A stretch of 64,000 nt of DNA from Amycolatopsis sp. NBC_01488 (GCF_036227105.1 NZ_CP109434.1:129001-193000), one strand, 5' to 3'. Shown: positions 33,048 through 42,383, numbered from the stretch's first letter. The notes: generated by a model not told the origin, from the letters alone. Numbers and translations: made by a program.

Positions 33048-35343
33048 CGACGTCGAGCGCCGCCCGGATGATCGCGTCCGTGTCGATGCCGTGATACCGG
33101 TAGACGTCCTCCAGCGACCCGGACTGCCCGAAGCCCGTGACCCCCAGCGCCACCGACGGCACCCGGTTGATCCCGGCCAGGAACGCCAGCGTGTGCGGAT
33201 GGCCGTCGAGCACCGTGACCAGCGGCTTGGCCCGCGACGCCGGGAATGCCTGGTCGAGGATCCACGACTCGCCGCTCCCCCGCCCGGACCGCGACTGGAG
33301 AGCCTCGAACAGCAGGCCGGGGCTGGTCACGCAGACGACGTCGGCCTCGACACCCACCTGCGCCAGCCGCTCGGCCGCCGCCAGGGTGTCCGGCACCAGC
33401 GCGCCCATCGCGGCCAGCGTGACCGCCGGGGAAGCCGCCCGCCGCAGCAGGTACGCCCCCGCCACCGCCTGACGGCGACGGCGTTCGCGCGCGGCCGGGT
33501 CCGCGGGCACGCCGGCCAGCGTCTGGTCGACCGGACGCGTCGAGAGCCGGAAGTACGACGACGTGCCACCCGGCTTGCCGAGCCGGCCGAGCGCGGCCAG
33601 CAGCGTCCACTCGGTGTCGATCGCGAACGCCGGTTCGTAGCTGACGCAGCCGGGCTGCTCGATGCCGATCGACGGCGTGGTGATCGACTGGTGCGCGCCG
33701 CCTTCCGGGGCGAGCGTGACGCCGGACGGCGTGCCGATCAGGATCGACTGCCCGCCCGCGTAGATGCCGAACGACCACGGCTCGAGCGCGCGCTCGACGA
33801 ACGGGTCGTACATGACGCCGATCGGCAGCAGCGGCTCGCCCCAGCGGCTCCAGGTCGCGCCGAGTTCGCCCAGCAACCCGACCAGGTTCGTCTCGGCGAT
33901 GCCCAGCTCGACGTGCTGGCCGGTCGGCTTCTCGCGCCAGTGCATGATCGTCTCGGGGTCGTCCTCGAACCAGTCCCGGCGCTCGGTCGCCGACCAGACG
34001 CCGACCTTGTTCACCCAGCCACCGAGGTTGGTCGTCGAGCTGACGTCCGGGCTGACCGTCACGACGCGCTTCGCCGCTTCGGGCGCTTCGCGCGTCAGGT
34101 CGAGCAGGACGCGTCCCAACGCGGCCTGCGTCGTCGCGGTCCCGGACGGCGTCCGCCCGATGTCGACCGGCAACTCCAGCGAAGGAGCCGAAGGAACGTC
34201 CGGACGGCGAAGGCGTGAAGCAACTTCAGCGCACAACGCGGCTTCGGGTGAGCCCGATGCGAAGCCCTCCCACGGCGAAGCGAGGTCAGTCCCCAGCGAA
34301 GAAGCCAGTTCTTCCATCTGCTCGACGGTCAGCAGCGACGAGTGGTTCTGCGGATGTCCCTGCGTGGGGAGACCGCGGCCCTTGACCGTGTAGCAGAAGA
34401 TCACCGTCGGCCGACTGTCCGAAATGGACGCGAAGACTTCGTCGAGCGAGCCGAGGTCGTGGCCGCCGAGGTTCCGGATCGCGGCCAGCAGCGTCTCGTC
34501 GTCCAGCGACGCCACCAGATCGGCCAGCGCGGCGTTGCCGGCCGGCAGCCGGTCGCGCACCTGGGCGGCGTCGCAGCGCAGCAGCCGCTGGTACTCCGGG
34601 TTCGGCATCCCGTCGATCCGCGCGCGCAGCTCGGCACCACCGGGCCGGGTGAACAGCTCTTCCAGCAGCCGTCCGTACTTCAGCGTCAGCACCTGCCAGC
34701 CGGCCGCGTCGAACATGCCCTGCAGCCGCCCGGCCGCGATGTTCGGCACGACGCGGTCGAGCGACTGCCGGTTGAGGTCGACGATCCAGACGATCTCGCC
34801 CAGCTCGGCGACGCCCGGGTCGAGGATGGCCTCCCAGATCGCGCCCTCGTCCAGCTCGGCGTCGCCGACCAGCGAGTACTGACGGCCGGTGCCGGCCGAC
34901 GAACCCCGGGTCGTCAGGTAGCGGCGGGCCAGCGCGCCCCAGATCGGCGCGGTCGCGCCGATGCCGACCGAGCCGGTCGAGTAGTCGACGGGGTCGGGGT
35001 CCTTGGCGCGGCTCGGGTAGCTCTGCAGGCCGCCGAACTCGCGCAGCGTCGGCAGGTACGCCTCGTCCAGCTCGCCGAGCAGGTAGTTGATCGCGTGGAG
35101 CACGGGCGACGCGTGCGGCTTGACCGAGACGCGGTCCTCGGGGCGCAGGTGCCGGAACCACAGCGAGGTCATGATCGACACCAGCGACGCGCACGACGCC
35201 TGGTGCCCGCCGACCTTCAGCCCGGACGGGTTCGGCCGCACGCGGTTGGCCTGGTGCACGATCGCGGTGGCGAGCCACAGCACCCGCTGCTCGATCGAGG
35301 CGAGCGTGCCCGTCGCCCGAGCCGTCGGGGTGGCCTGAGTCAT
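33040..35343 (-). CDS. AceE-like thiamine-diphosphate enzyme (pyruvate dehydrogenase E1/transketolase family)
   Basis: The 767-residue protein has the TPP-binding pattern GDAELDEG followed by a NRQSLD element, the GHPQNH loop and a transketolase-type pyrimidine domain (ELGIAETNLVG, TPSIGIEQPGC). The arrangement matches homodimeric pyruvate dehydrogenase E1, but it is shorter than AceE (near 900 residues). It may therefore act on pyruvate or another 2-oxo acid without the usual complex; no E2 or E3 gene is near. ATG 35343 has AAAGGTG upstream. Four GTGC-N7-GCAC-type repeats precede it and an Lrp gene is next to it, pointing to Lrp control by an amino acid. Confidence 0.85.
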   Translation of the reverse strand: MTQATPTARATGTLASIEQRVLWLATAIVHQANRVRPNPSGLKVGGHQASCASLVSIMTSLWFRHLRPEDRVSVKPHASPVLHAINYLLGELDEAYLPTLREFGGLQSYPSRAKDPDPVDYSTGSVGIGATAPIWGALARRYLTTRGSSAGTGRQYSLVGDAELDEGAIWEAILDPGVAELGEIVWIVDLNRQSLDRVVPNIAAGRLQGMFDAAGWQVLTLKYGRLLEELFTRPGGAELRARIDGMPNPEYQRLLRCDAAQVRDRLPAGNAALADLVASLDDETLLAAIRNLGGHDLGSLDEVFASISDSRPTVIFCYTVKGRGLPTQGHPQNHSSLLTVEQMEELASSLGTDLASPWEGFASGSPEAALCAEVASRLRRPDVPSAPSLELPVDIGRTPSGTATTQAALGRVLLDLTREAPEAAKRVVTVSPDVSSTTNLGGWVNKVGVWSATERRDWFEDDPETIMHWREKPTGQHVELGIAETNLVGLLGELGATWSRWGEPLLPIGVMYDPFVERALEPWSFGIYAGGQSILIGTPSGVTLAPEGGAHQSITTPSIGIEQPGCVSYEPAFAIDTEWTLLAALGRLGKPGGTSSYFRLSTRPVDQTLAGVPADPAARERRRRQAVAGAYLLRRAASPAVTLAAMGALVPDTLAAAERLAQVGVEADVVCVTSPGLLFEALQSRSGRGSGESWILDQAFPASRAKPLVTVLDGHPHTLAFLAGINRVPSVALGVTGFGQSGSLEDVYRYHGIDTDAIIRAALDVVS

Positions 35344-35357
35344 CGTCGACACCTTTC

Positions 35358-35477
35358 GTGCAGGAAGCGCACACCAGGACACCACTGGTGGACGCAACGC
35401 ACAACCGACACCCTCACGAGTGCGCAGAATGCACACCGGAATCGGACGGCTCAGGTCTCCGGGTGCGCAGAATGCAC
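35358..35477 (-). promoter_or_regulatory. Array of GTGC-N7-GCAC sites, likely Lrp operator
   Basis: Perfect sites lie at 35358-35372, 35420-35434 and 35463-35477, with a one-mismatch site at 35388-35402. The first three intervals are about 30 bp, three helical turns. The array sits in the promoter region of the AceE-like gene and reaches into the 3' end of the adjacent lrp-type gene. Confidence 0.65.
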
Positions 35478-35948
35478 GCGCTCCAGGAGGGGCGCGAGGC
35501 GGTACGGGACGAGCTCGCGCATGACGAGCGAGATGTTCGTCCGCTCGACGCCCGGCGAGGCCAGGATGCGCCCGGCGATGCGGTAGAGGTCGTCGGCGTC
35601 GACGGCCACCACCTGCACCATCAGGTCGCTCGCCCCGGTCAGCCCGCACACCTCGGTGACCTCGGGGACGGTCGCCAGCGCGTCGGCGATCTCCGCCAGC
35701 CGCCGCTGGTCGACCTGCGCGTTGACGAACGCGCGCAGCGGATAGCCCAGCCGAGCGGGGTCGATGCGGCGTTCGAAGGACCCGAGGACGCCGCGCTGCT
35801 CCAGCCGCGCGAGCCGGGCCTGCACGGTGTTGCGGGACAGGCCCAGCCGCTCGGCCAGCGCGACCGCCGTGGACCGGGGGTCCTCCCCGAGCGCCTGGAG
35901 CAGGCGCGCGTCGATCTCGTCGATGGTTTCCGGCACGCCGCCGATCAT
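35451..35948 (-). CDS. Lrp/AsnC-family transcriptional regulator
   Basis: A 165-residue protein with an N-terminal helix-turn-helix (about 10-60; ALAERLGLSRNTVQARLARLEQRG) and a C-terminal RAM/ACT-like domain with the ligand-binding GASDLMVQV motif. ATG 35948 is used; GTG 35936 is an alternative and neither has a strong ribosome site. It lies directly upstream of the AceE-like gene in the same direction, with repeated palindromes between, so it very likely regulates that gene in response to an amino acid. It is divergent from padR. Confidence 0.9.
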   Translation of the reverse strand: MIGGVPETIDEIDARLLQALGEDPRSTAVALAERLGLSRNTVQARLARLEQRGVLGSFERRIDPARLGYPLRAFVNAQVDQRRLAEIADALATVPEVTEVCGLTGASDLMVQVVAVDADDLYRIAGRILASPGVERTNISLVMRELVPYRLAPLLERVHSAHPET

Positions 35949-35983
35949 CCCAGGTCGGAGCCGGGTTGCCATCCGACTGTTTC

Positions 35984-35993
35984 CGATATATCG
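35984..35993. promoter_or_regulatory. Palindrome CGATATATCG upstream of padR
   Basis: A perfect 10-bp AT-rich palindrome 38 nt before the PadR start, in a region otherwise GC-rich. PadR regulators usually bind such AT-centred dyads, so autoregulation is inferred. Confidence 0.5.
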
Positions 35994-36030
35994 TGAAGCA
36001 GTCGCAATCGTTCGAGAAAGGAACACCGAC

Positions 36031-36693
36031 ATGCGTAGGCAACGACACCCCTTCACTCAAGAACACCCCTTCGCCCAGGAACGTGGGCGTGCACCCTTCG
36101 GTGGCTTCGGCGACTTCGGCCCGGGCTTCGGGCCGGGTTTCGGTCCGCGCGGTGGCCGCGGCCGGGGTCACGGACCGGGCCGGCGGGGTCACGGCGGACG
36201 GCGCAGCCGCCGCGGTGACGTCCGCGCCGCGATCCTCGCGCTGCTCGCCGAGCAGCCCCGGCACGGCTACGAGATCATCCGCGAGATCGGCGAGCGCTCC
36301 GGCGGCTTCTGGCGGCCGAGCCCCGGCTCGGTCTACCCGACGCTGCAGCTGCTGGCCGACGAAGGCCTGGTCGTCAGCAAGGACGAGCACGGCAAGAAGC
36401 TCTTCGAGCTGACCGACACCGGCCGCACCGCCGCGGAGGAGCAGGACAGCACCCCGCCGTGGGAGCAGATCGCGCAGGACGTCGACCCGTCCGAGGTCGG
36501 GCTCGCCAAGGCGGGCAAGAACCTGGCCGCCGCCGTCGTGCAGATCATGCGCGCGGGCACCGAGAGCCAGCAGGCCCGCGCGGCCGAGGTGCTCAACGAC
36601 GCCCGGCGCTCGCTCTACGGCATCCTCGGCGAAGACGACGAGGAATCCGCTTCCCCCCAGGGCGAAGCTGCTTCCGAAGCCGACGCCGAGTGA
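36031..36693 (+). CDS. PadR-family transcriptional regulator
   Basis: The 220-residue protein has an unusual 60-residue N-terminal tail rich in Gly, Phe, Pro and Arg (GPGFGPGFGPRGGRGRG) before the PadR winged helix (about 62-135; LLAEQPRHGYEIIREIGERSGGFWRPSPGSVYPTLQ). A helical dimerisation region and an acidic tail follow. Such Gly/Arg-rich heads occur in a PadR subset that often responds to drugs or membrane stress. The start has GAAAGGA upstream. Its 3' end overlaps the convergent methyltransferase gene by 79 bp. Confidence 0.88.
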   Translation: MRRQRHPFTQEHPFAQERGRAPFGGFGDFGPGFGPGFGPRGGRGRGHGPGRRGHGGRRSRRGDVRAAILALLAEQPRHGYEIIREIGERSGGFWRPSPGSVYPTLQLLADEGLVVSKDEHGKKLFELTDTGRTAAEEQDSTPPWEQIAQDVDPSEVGLAKAGKNLAAAVVQIMRAGTESQQARAAEVLNDARRSLYGILGEDDEESASPQGEAASEADAE

Positions 36694-37442
36694 CCTGGCA
36701 GGACGAGGCCGGTGGGCTTGACCCGCGCATGGACGCGGTAGCCCACCGGCAGCGTCAGGTCGTGCGCGCGATTCCCATTACGCTGCAACGACTCCGCGAT
36801 CGCCTGTTCGGCGACCCGCTTGCTGAACTCGATCTTCAGCACGGCTTCGAGGTCGGCGGCGGTCGCGAAACCCCACTCGGTGGCGACCCGGCGTAGGCCG
36901 AACCCGGCGCGGACGAAGAACCGCTCCACCGCCACCGGGTCGTAGTGCGGCAGGTCCGCGCGCATCCAAGAGCCGTAGGGCTCGCTGGTCACGTCGAGGT
37001 CGACGATCAGGAGCACCCCACCCGGTCGCAGGACCCGGTCGGCCTCGGCCAGTCCCGGCTCGCAGCCGGGTCCGAAGAAGTAGGCCGTGCGCGCGTGGAC
37101 GACGTCGACGCTCGCGCTGCGGACCGGCAGCCGCTGGGCCCGGCCCAGCCGGACGTCCACGTTCGACAGACCCTTCACGCGCTCCAGCGCGCTTCGCACG
37201 AGCGGCTCGTGCGGCTCCACTCCGAGCACCGAGCGCGCGTCACGGGCGAAGCGCGGTAGGTGGAACCCGTCCCCGCAGCCGACGTCCAGCACGTCCCGGC
37301 CGGCCCAGTCGCCTTCTTCACGCAGCACGCGCCAGATCTCGCCGCCGACGTCCTGCGCCCGGTTCTCCAGCTCGTAATCGGCCTGGTAGTACCAGATGTT
37401 CGGGCTCGGCACGACCTCCGCGCGCCGGGACGACCACCGCAC
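36615..37442 (-). CDS. Class I SAM-dependent methyltransferase
   Basis: A 275-residue protein with the SAM motif I DVLDVGCGDGFHL, acidic motif II LGVEPHE and post-motif VLRPGGVLLIVDLD. GTG at 37442 follows AAGGAG. No substrate is evident; the family resembles small-molecule methyltransferases close to UbiE. The C-terminal 26 codons are antisense to the end of padR and are of low complexity (Ser/Ala/Glu), so the gene may have gained this tail by loss of an earlier stop. Confidence 0.85.
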   Translation of the reverse strand: MRWSSRRAEVVPSPNIWYYQADYELENRAQDVGGEIWRVLREEGDWAGRDVLDVGCGDGFHLPRFARDARSVLGVEPHEPLVRSALERVKGLSNVDVRLGRAQRLPVRSASVDVVHARTAYFFGPGCEPGLAEADRVLRPGGVLLIVDLDVTSEPYGSWMRADLPHYDPVAVERFFVRAGFGLRRVATEWGFATAADLEAVLKIEFSKRVAEQAIAESLQRNGNRAHDLTLPVGYRVHARVKPTGLVLPGHSASASEAASPWGEADSSSSSPRMP

Positions 37443-37553
37443 CGCTGCTCCTTCCGGGGCCTACTTCGCCGACAGTGATCTTCCCGCGGCGAATTCTTGG
37501 CGGAAACCACACGGATCACGCATAGAATTCGGTGGGTCTCGGGAGGAGCACCC

Positions 37554-38399
37554 ATGGCGATCGGCCCGTCCAGTACCCCGTCCCCGGTCCCGGCCGGAAT
37601 TCCGTGCTGGATCGAGCTGGCCTGCCGCGAGCAGACCGTGGCGGAGAGATTCTACGGTGCCCTCTTCGGCTGGACGTACGCCACTCAGCGCGACCCGGCG
37701 ACGTCCGACGGCCGGTACGCCATCGCGACGCTCAACACGGTCCCGGTGGGTGGTCTCTACCGCGCCGCCGAGGGCGCGCCGCTGGGCTGGGTGCCGCACC
37801 TGTCCGTGCCGCACACCGCGAGCGCGGCCGAATGGGTGGAACACCTCGGCGGACGGCTGACGCTCGGGCCGATGCCGATCCCGCAGCGCGGCACGATCCT
37901 GCACGCCTACGACGCGTGCGGCGCGCCGGTGGTGTTCTGGGAGGTGCCGCCGGACTGGGAGTTCGTCACCGGGATCCCCAACACCTTCAGCGGCGCGGAC
38001 CTCAACACCCACGACGGCGTCGCGGCGGATCACTTCTACACCAAGCTCTTCACCTACGGGAGCCACCAGATCGGCGACGGCGAGTCGCTGGACTACGTCG
38101 AATGGCTCATCGAGCACGAGCCGGTGCTGTACCGGTACGTGATGGGCTCGGAGTACAGCCTCGACACCCCGCCGCACTGGCTCGTCTACTTCGACATCGA
38201 CCCGGCCCGCGGCGTCGACGCGGTCGCCGGCGAAGCGCTGATGCACGGCGGCACCGTCGTGATCCAGCCCTACGACACGCCGTTCGGCCGGATGTCGATC
38301 CTGGCCGACCCGGAAGGCGCCGTCTTCGCGGTGATCGACCACTCGCGCGTCTCTGAGGACTGGGGCCGCGCCGAGGTCGACGACCCCTACGACGACTGA
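37554..38399 (+). CDS. Two-domain VOC-superfamily protein
   Basis: The 281-residue protein contains two tandem glyoxalase/bleomycin-resistance (VOC) modules, about 15-125 and 135-270. The first starts with WIELACREQ and an ERFYGALFGW helix, the second with a DHFYTKLFTY helix. Metal-ligand His/Glu residues are present but incomplete relative to true glyoxalases. Such actinobacterial proteins are often annotated as hydroxylases without proof. ATG 37554 has GGGAGGAG upstream. Its 3' end overlaps the convergent MFS gene by 13 bp. Confidence 0.85.
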   Translation: MAIGPSSTPSPVPAGIPCWIELACREQTVAERFYGALFGWTYATQRDPATSDGRYAIATLNTVPVGGLYRAAEGAPLGWVPHLSVPHTASAAEWVEHLGGRLTLGPMPIPQRGTILHAYDACGAPVVFWEVPPDWEFVTGIPNTFSGADLNTHDGVAADHFYTKLFTYGSHQIGDGESLDYVEWLIEHEPVLYRYVMGSEYSLDTPPHWLVYFDIDPARGVDAVAGEALMHGGTVVIQPYDTPFGRMSILADPEGAVFAVIDHSRVSEDWGRAEVDDPYDD

Positions 38400-39706
38400 C
38401 GCGCGACCAGCGCCAGCCCCGCGACCAGCGCGTATCCGCCCGCCACCAGCCACATCCCGGTGGCGGGCAGCAGCGCGCCGACGAGCGCGACCCCGATCGC
38501 GCCGCCGGTCTGGCGGGACGCGTTGAGCACGCCCGCGGCGAGCCCGGCCTTGTCCGGCAAGGAGTTCATCGCCAGCGACGTCATCGCGGGCATGGCCAGC
38601 GAGCAGCAGCCGAACACCACCGAGACCACGACGAACGGCACGAGCGCGCGGTCCGCGGGCAGCAGCGCGAAGCCCGCTGAGCCGATGAGCCCGGCCAGCG
38701 CGCCCGCGACCATCGGGACGCGCGGGCCGAACCGCCCGGTCAGGCGGCCGCTGAAGAACGCGTTGAGCCCGACCGCGACCGTCAGCGGCACCAGCGCGAA
38801 ACCGGCGGCGAGCGCGCCGAGCGTCCAGGCGCGTTGCAGGTACAGCGCGAGGCAGAAGAGCGTGCCGTAGAGGCAGAAGTTGAACAGGCCGCCGATCCCG
38901 GTCGCCACCGCGAAGTTCCGGATCTTGAGGATCCCCAGCGGCAGCACGGGATCCGGGACGCGCTTCTCGACCCCCACGAACACCGCGCCGGCGACCACTC
39001 CGCCCGCGAGCAGCGCGATCGTCGTGGGCGCGAACCACCCCGCGTGCCCGGATTCGATGAACCCGGCGACGAGCCCCGCGAGCGACGCCGTGCCCGTCAG
39101 CTGCCCGGCCAGATCCAGCCGGGTGGCGGCGTGGCGCGGCGGTTCGGCGACCGCGCGGCGCGTCAGGACGATCGCGACGACGCCGACCGGGACGTTGACC
39201 GCGAAAACGAGCCGCCAGTCGGCGAGGCCGACCGCGAGGCCGCCGAGCATCGGCCCGGCGGCGAGCCCGGCGCCGCTCATGCCACCCCACACCCCGAGGG
39301 CGCGCGCTCGCTCCCGCGCGTCCGGGAACTGGTGGACGATCAGCGCGAGCGAAGACGGCAGTAGTGCCGCGGCCCCCGCGCCTTGCACCGCCCGGGCGGC
39401 GATCAGCCAGGTCGTGTCGCCGGCGAGCGCGCAGGCGATGCTCGCGACGACGAAGACGGCGACGCCCACCTCGAAGACGCGTCGCGAGCCCCACCGGTCA
39501 CCGGCCGCGCCCCAGGTGAGCAGGAACGCGGCGAGCGTGACGGTGTAGGCGTCGACGACCCACTGCAGTGCCGCCGTCGACGGCTCGCCGAAGTCGGCGC
39601 CGATCGCGGGCAGCGCGAGGTTCACGATCGTCGCGTCGAGCGTGATCATCAGGAAGCCCAGGCAGACGGCAGCGAGCGCGAGCCGGGCACGGGTTTCGGT
39701 GAGCAT
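38387..39706 (-). CDS. MFS drug-type exporter (DHA2-like)
   Basis: A 439-residue transporter. MITLDATIVNLALPAIG in helix 1 is the DHA2 family signature, followed by GDRWGSRR (loop 2-3 motif) and GGAIGVALVGALLP near the C-terminus. I count 12 or more helices; the protein is shorter than the 14-helix EmrB class. ATG 39706 is preferred to TTG 39718. No TetR partner is adjacent. Probable multidrug efflux. Confidence 0.9.
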   Translation of the reverse strand: MLTETRARLALAAVCLGFLMITLDATIVNLALPAIGADFGEPSTAALQWVVDAYTVTLAAFLLTWGAAGDRWGSRRVFEVGVAVFVVASIACALAGDTTWLIAARAVQGAGAAALLPSSLALIVHQFPDARERARALGVWGGMSGAGLAAGPMLGGLAVGLADWRLVFAVNVPVGVVAIVLTRRAVAEPPRHAATRLDLAGQLTGTASLAGLVAGFIESGHAGWFAPTTIALLAGGVVAGAVFVGVEKRVPDPVLPLGILKIRNFAVATGIGGLFNFCLYGTLFCLALYLQRAWTLGALAAGFALVPLTVAVGLNAFFSGRLTGRFGPRVPMVAGALAGLIGSAGFALLPADRALVPFVVVSVVFGCCSLAMPAMTSLAMNSLPDKAGLAAGVLNASRQTGGAIGVALVGALLPATGMWLVAGGYALVAGLALVARQSS

Positions 39707-39801
39707 GTCCCGAGTCAAACCCGGGGAAGCTTCGGTGGTCCACGAACCATCGCCTACGTCTGTTAGGCGGAACCTCGCACCGCAGGTCTACCGATCCGCA
39801 C

Positions 39802-40920
39802 TCAGCCCAGCGGCACGAACGCCGAGAGCAGCAGCCAGGACACCACCGCTGAGGGCAGCAGCGAGTCGAGGCGGTCCATGATCCCGCCGTGGCCGGGCAG
39901 CAGCGTGCCCATGTCCTTGACGCCGAGGTCGCGCTTGATCAGCGACTCGACGAGGTCGCCGAGAGTCGCGGTCAGCACGATCGCGACGCCGAAGAGCACG
40001 CCCTGCCAGACGTGGCCGTCCAGCAGCAGGCTGAGGGTGAGCGCCCCGGCCACGACCCCACCGACCAGCGAACCCCCGAAGCCTTCCCAGGTCTTCTTCG
40101 GGCTGATGCTCGGCGCCATCGGGTGCTTGCCGCCGAGCACGCCGGCGATGTAGCCGCCGGTGTCCGACGCGACGACGCCGATCAGGAACGTCAGGACCCG
40201 CCCGACGCCGTCCGGCGGCGGCACGAGCATGGCCGCGAACGCGCCGAAGAGCGGCAGGTAGGCGGCGGCGAACACCGAAGCGCTGATGTCGCGCAGATAG
40301 CCCTTCGCGCCGCCGGGCAGGCGCCACAGCAGGCAGGCGAGGACGGTGAGGACGAACGCCGTGAGCGCGCCCTCCCGGCCGAACGGCCAAGCGAGCCAGA
40401 GCATCGCCTGCCCGCCGACGAGCACCGGGATCATCGCGACCCGGATGTCGGCGACCCGGCGCAGCACCCCGGCGAACTCGAAGGTGCCGACCGCGATCGC
40501 GAGCGCGATGATCCCGATGAACAGGAAGCGCACGGTGAGCAGGGAAACGATGATCGCGGCGCCGAGCAGCAGTCCGACGCCGATGGCCGCGGGCAGGTTC
40601 CGGCCGGCCTTGGAGGCCTTCCCGGCCTCGGTCGCCGGAGTCCCCGGCGTGTCCGCCGCGGCCGTTCCGGCCGCCGACAACCGGTCCGCTTCGCCGGTTC
40701 CCAAGGCCCCGGATCCCGCCGGTGTCCCCGGCGCCCGCCCGGTTCCCGAGGTCGCGCTCGCGCCCGGCGTCTCCGGCGTTTCCGCCGCTGCGCCGGTTCC
40801 CGGGAACTCCGGCGTGGCCGGCACACCGGCGTCGGCGGGCTCCGGCGTCCCGGGAGCGGCCGCCGGGTGCTCTCCGGTGGCGTCCACCCGGTCCTCGCGT
40901 TCCTCGCTCACCTGTGCCAT
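39802..40920 (-). CDS. cdsA: Phosphatidate cytidylyltransferase
   Basis: A 372-residue enzyme making CDP-diacylglycerol from CTP and phosphatidic acid in the membrane. The signature appears as SPKKTWEGF and the C-terminal KRDLGVKDMGTLLPGHGG, with eight or so helices. The first 100 residues are a low-complexity Pro/Ala/Gly/Thr/Glu tail (repeated GTP, PGT, TPE) before the first helix, much longer than the E. coli enzyme but seen in actinobacteria. The ATG overlaps the frr stop by one base (TGATG). Confidence 0.96.
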   Translation of the reverse strand: MAQVSEEREDRVDATGEHPAAAPGTPEPADAGVPATPEFPGTGAAAETPETPGASATSGTGRAPGTPAGSGALGTGEADRLSAAGTAAADTPGTPATEAGKASKAGRNLPAAIGVGLLLGAAIIVSLLTVRFLFIGIIALAIAVGTFEFAGVLRRVADIRVAMIPVLVGGQAMLWLAWPFGREGALTAFVLTVLACLLWRLPGGAKGYLRDISASVFAAAYLPLFGAFAAMLVPPPDGVGRVLTFLIGVVASDTGGYIAGVLGGKHPMAPSISPKKTWEGFGGSLVGGVVAGALTLSLLLDGHVWQGVLFGVAIVLTATLGDLVESLIKRDLGVKDMGTLLPGHGGIMDRLDSLLPSAVVSWLLLSAFVPLG

Positions 40921-41477
40921 CAGACCTCGAGCAGCTCGGCTTCCTTGTGCTTGACCAGCTCGTCGACCTTGTGCGAATAGGTGTCGGTGAGGTTCTGCAG
41001 TTCCTTCTCCGCGCGCACGACCTCGTCCTCGCCCGCTTCGCCGTCCTTGCCGATGCGGTCGAGCTCTTCCTTGGCCTTGCGGCGGATGCTGCGGATGGTG
41101 ACCCGCGCGTCCTCGCCCTTGCCCTTCGCGACCTTGACCATCTCCTTGCGCCGCTCTTCGGTGAGCTGCGGGATGACGATCCGGATCACGTTGCCGTCGT
41201 TGCTCGGGTTGACCCCGAGGTCGGACTCGCGGATGGCCTTCTCGATGGCGTTCAGCTGCGACTGGTCGTAGGGCTTGATCAACGCCATCCGGGCTTCCGG
41301 CACGTTCACGCTGGCCAGCTGGTTCAGCGGGGTCGGCGCGCCGTAGTAGTCGACCACGATGCGCGAGAACATCGACGAAGTCGCCCGGCCGGTGCGCACC
41401 GACGTCAGGTCGTCCTTGGCGACGGACACCGCTTTTTCCATCTTCTCCTCGGCGTCGAGGAGGGTCTCGTCGATCAC
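40920..41477 (-). CDS. frr: Ribosome recycling factor
   Basis: A 185-residue two-domain protein that splits post-termination ribosomes with EF-G. Conserved segments [26 protein letters not shown] and [17 protein letters not shown] are complete. GTG at 41477 follows GGGAG. It is coupled to cdsA by a one-base overlap and lies 49 nt after pyrH. Confidence 0.97.
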   Translation of the reverse strand: MIDETLLDAEEKMEKAVSVAKDDLTSVRTGRATSSMFSRIVVDYYGAPTPLNQLASVNVPEARMALIKPYDQSQLNAIEKAIRESDLGVNPSNDGNVIRIVIPQLTEERRKEMVKVAKGKGEDARVTIRSIRRKAKEELDRIGKDGEAGEDEVVRAEKELQNLTDTYSHKVDELVKHKEAELLEV

Positions 41478-41526
41478 GGCTACTCCCGGTGTTGTGATGG
41501 TGTGGCGCTTGCTGATCCCAGCAGGT

Positions 41527-42270
41527 CTAGGCCGGCACCCCGTCGGCGGGGGTGCTGACCAACGTGCCGATTCTTTCACCACTCACCGCGCGGGCGATGT
41601 TCCCCTCGGTGAGCAGGTTGAACACGATGATCGGCATGTTGTTGTCCATGCAGAGGCTGAACGCCGTCGCGTCGGCGACCTTGAGGTCCCGCTCCAGCAC
41701 CTCGCGGTGGGTGATCTCGCGGAACATCTCGGCGGTGGGATCGGCCTTCGGGTCCGCGGTGTAGACGCCGTCGACGGCCTTCGCCATCAGCACGGCCTCG
41801 CAGCCCAGCTCGAGCGCCCGCTGCGCCGCCGCGGTGTCGGTGGAGAAGTACGGCATGCCGACCCCGGCGCCGAAGATCACGACGCGGCCCTTCTCCAGGT
41901 GCCGCTCGGCGCGGCGCGGGATGTAGGGCTCGGCGACCTGGCCCATCGTGATGGCGGTCTGCACGCGGGTGGGGAGGCCCTCCTTCTCCAGGAAGTCCTG
42001 CAGCGCCAGGCAGTTCATCACGGTGCCCAGCATCGCCATGTAGTCGGCGCGGTCGCGGTCCATGCCACGCTGCGAAAGCTCGGCGCCGCGGAAGTAGTTG
42101 CCGCCGCCGATCACGACCGCGACCTGGACGCCGGTGCGGGCGACGTCGGCGATCTGCTGCGCGACCGAGTGGACGACATCCGGATCGACGCCGATCGAAC
42201 CACCGCCGAACATCTCGCCGCCCAGCTTCAGCAGCACCCGCCGGTAGCCACCTTCGACCCGGTCACCCAT
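41527..42270 (-). CDS. pyrH: UMP kinase
   Basis: A 247-residue amino-acid-kinase-fold enzyme that phosphorylates UMP to UDP, the committed pyrimidine step before [15 protein letters not shown] opens the ATP site; [16 protein letters not shown] and [17 protein letters not shown] are diagnostic. Complete length. Lies between tsf and frr, the usual order. Confidence 0.97.
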   Translation of the reverse strand: MGDRVEGGYRRVLLKLGGEMFGGGSIGVDPDVVHSVAQQIADVARTGVQVAVVIGGGNYFRGAELSQRGMDRDRADYMAMLGTVMNCLALQDFLEKEGLPTRVQTAITMGQVAEPYIPRRAERHLEKGRVVIFGAGVGMPYFSTDTAAAQRALELGCEAVLMAKAVDGVYTADPKADPTAEMFREITHREVLERDLKVADATAFSLCMDNNMPIIVFNLLTEGNIARAVSGERIGTLVSTPADGVPA

Positions 42271-42320
42271 CTATGTCGCCTCCTAGGCCCCTCGACCTGT
42301 GTTCCCTATCTGGACCTGAC

Positions 42321-42355
42321 AGTGCCCCGTCCCCGATGGACGGAGACGGGGCACT
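42321..42355 (-). terminator. Hairpin between tsf and pyrH
   Basis: An 11-bp stem (42321-42331 with 42345-42355) with a further 3-bp inner stem lies 29 nt after the tsf stop. It likely ends or attenuates the rpsB-tsf transcript. Confidence 0.75.
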
Positions 42356-42383
42356 GGGGTGAAACCTACGCCCGGACCTGGCC

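Noticed and set aside
35984-35993. Restriction or dif-like site
   Set aside because: The 10-bp AT palindrome is too short for dif and its position before padR favours an operator.
33040-36390. A single 1,116-residue fused protein reading back from 36390
   Set aside because: The upstream part overlaps lrp and padR and is non-conserved; ATG 35343 with a ribosome site begins the TPP enzyme.
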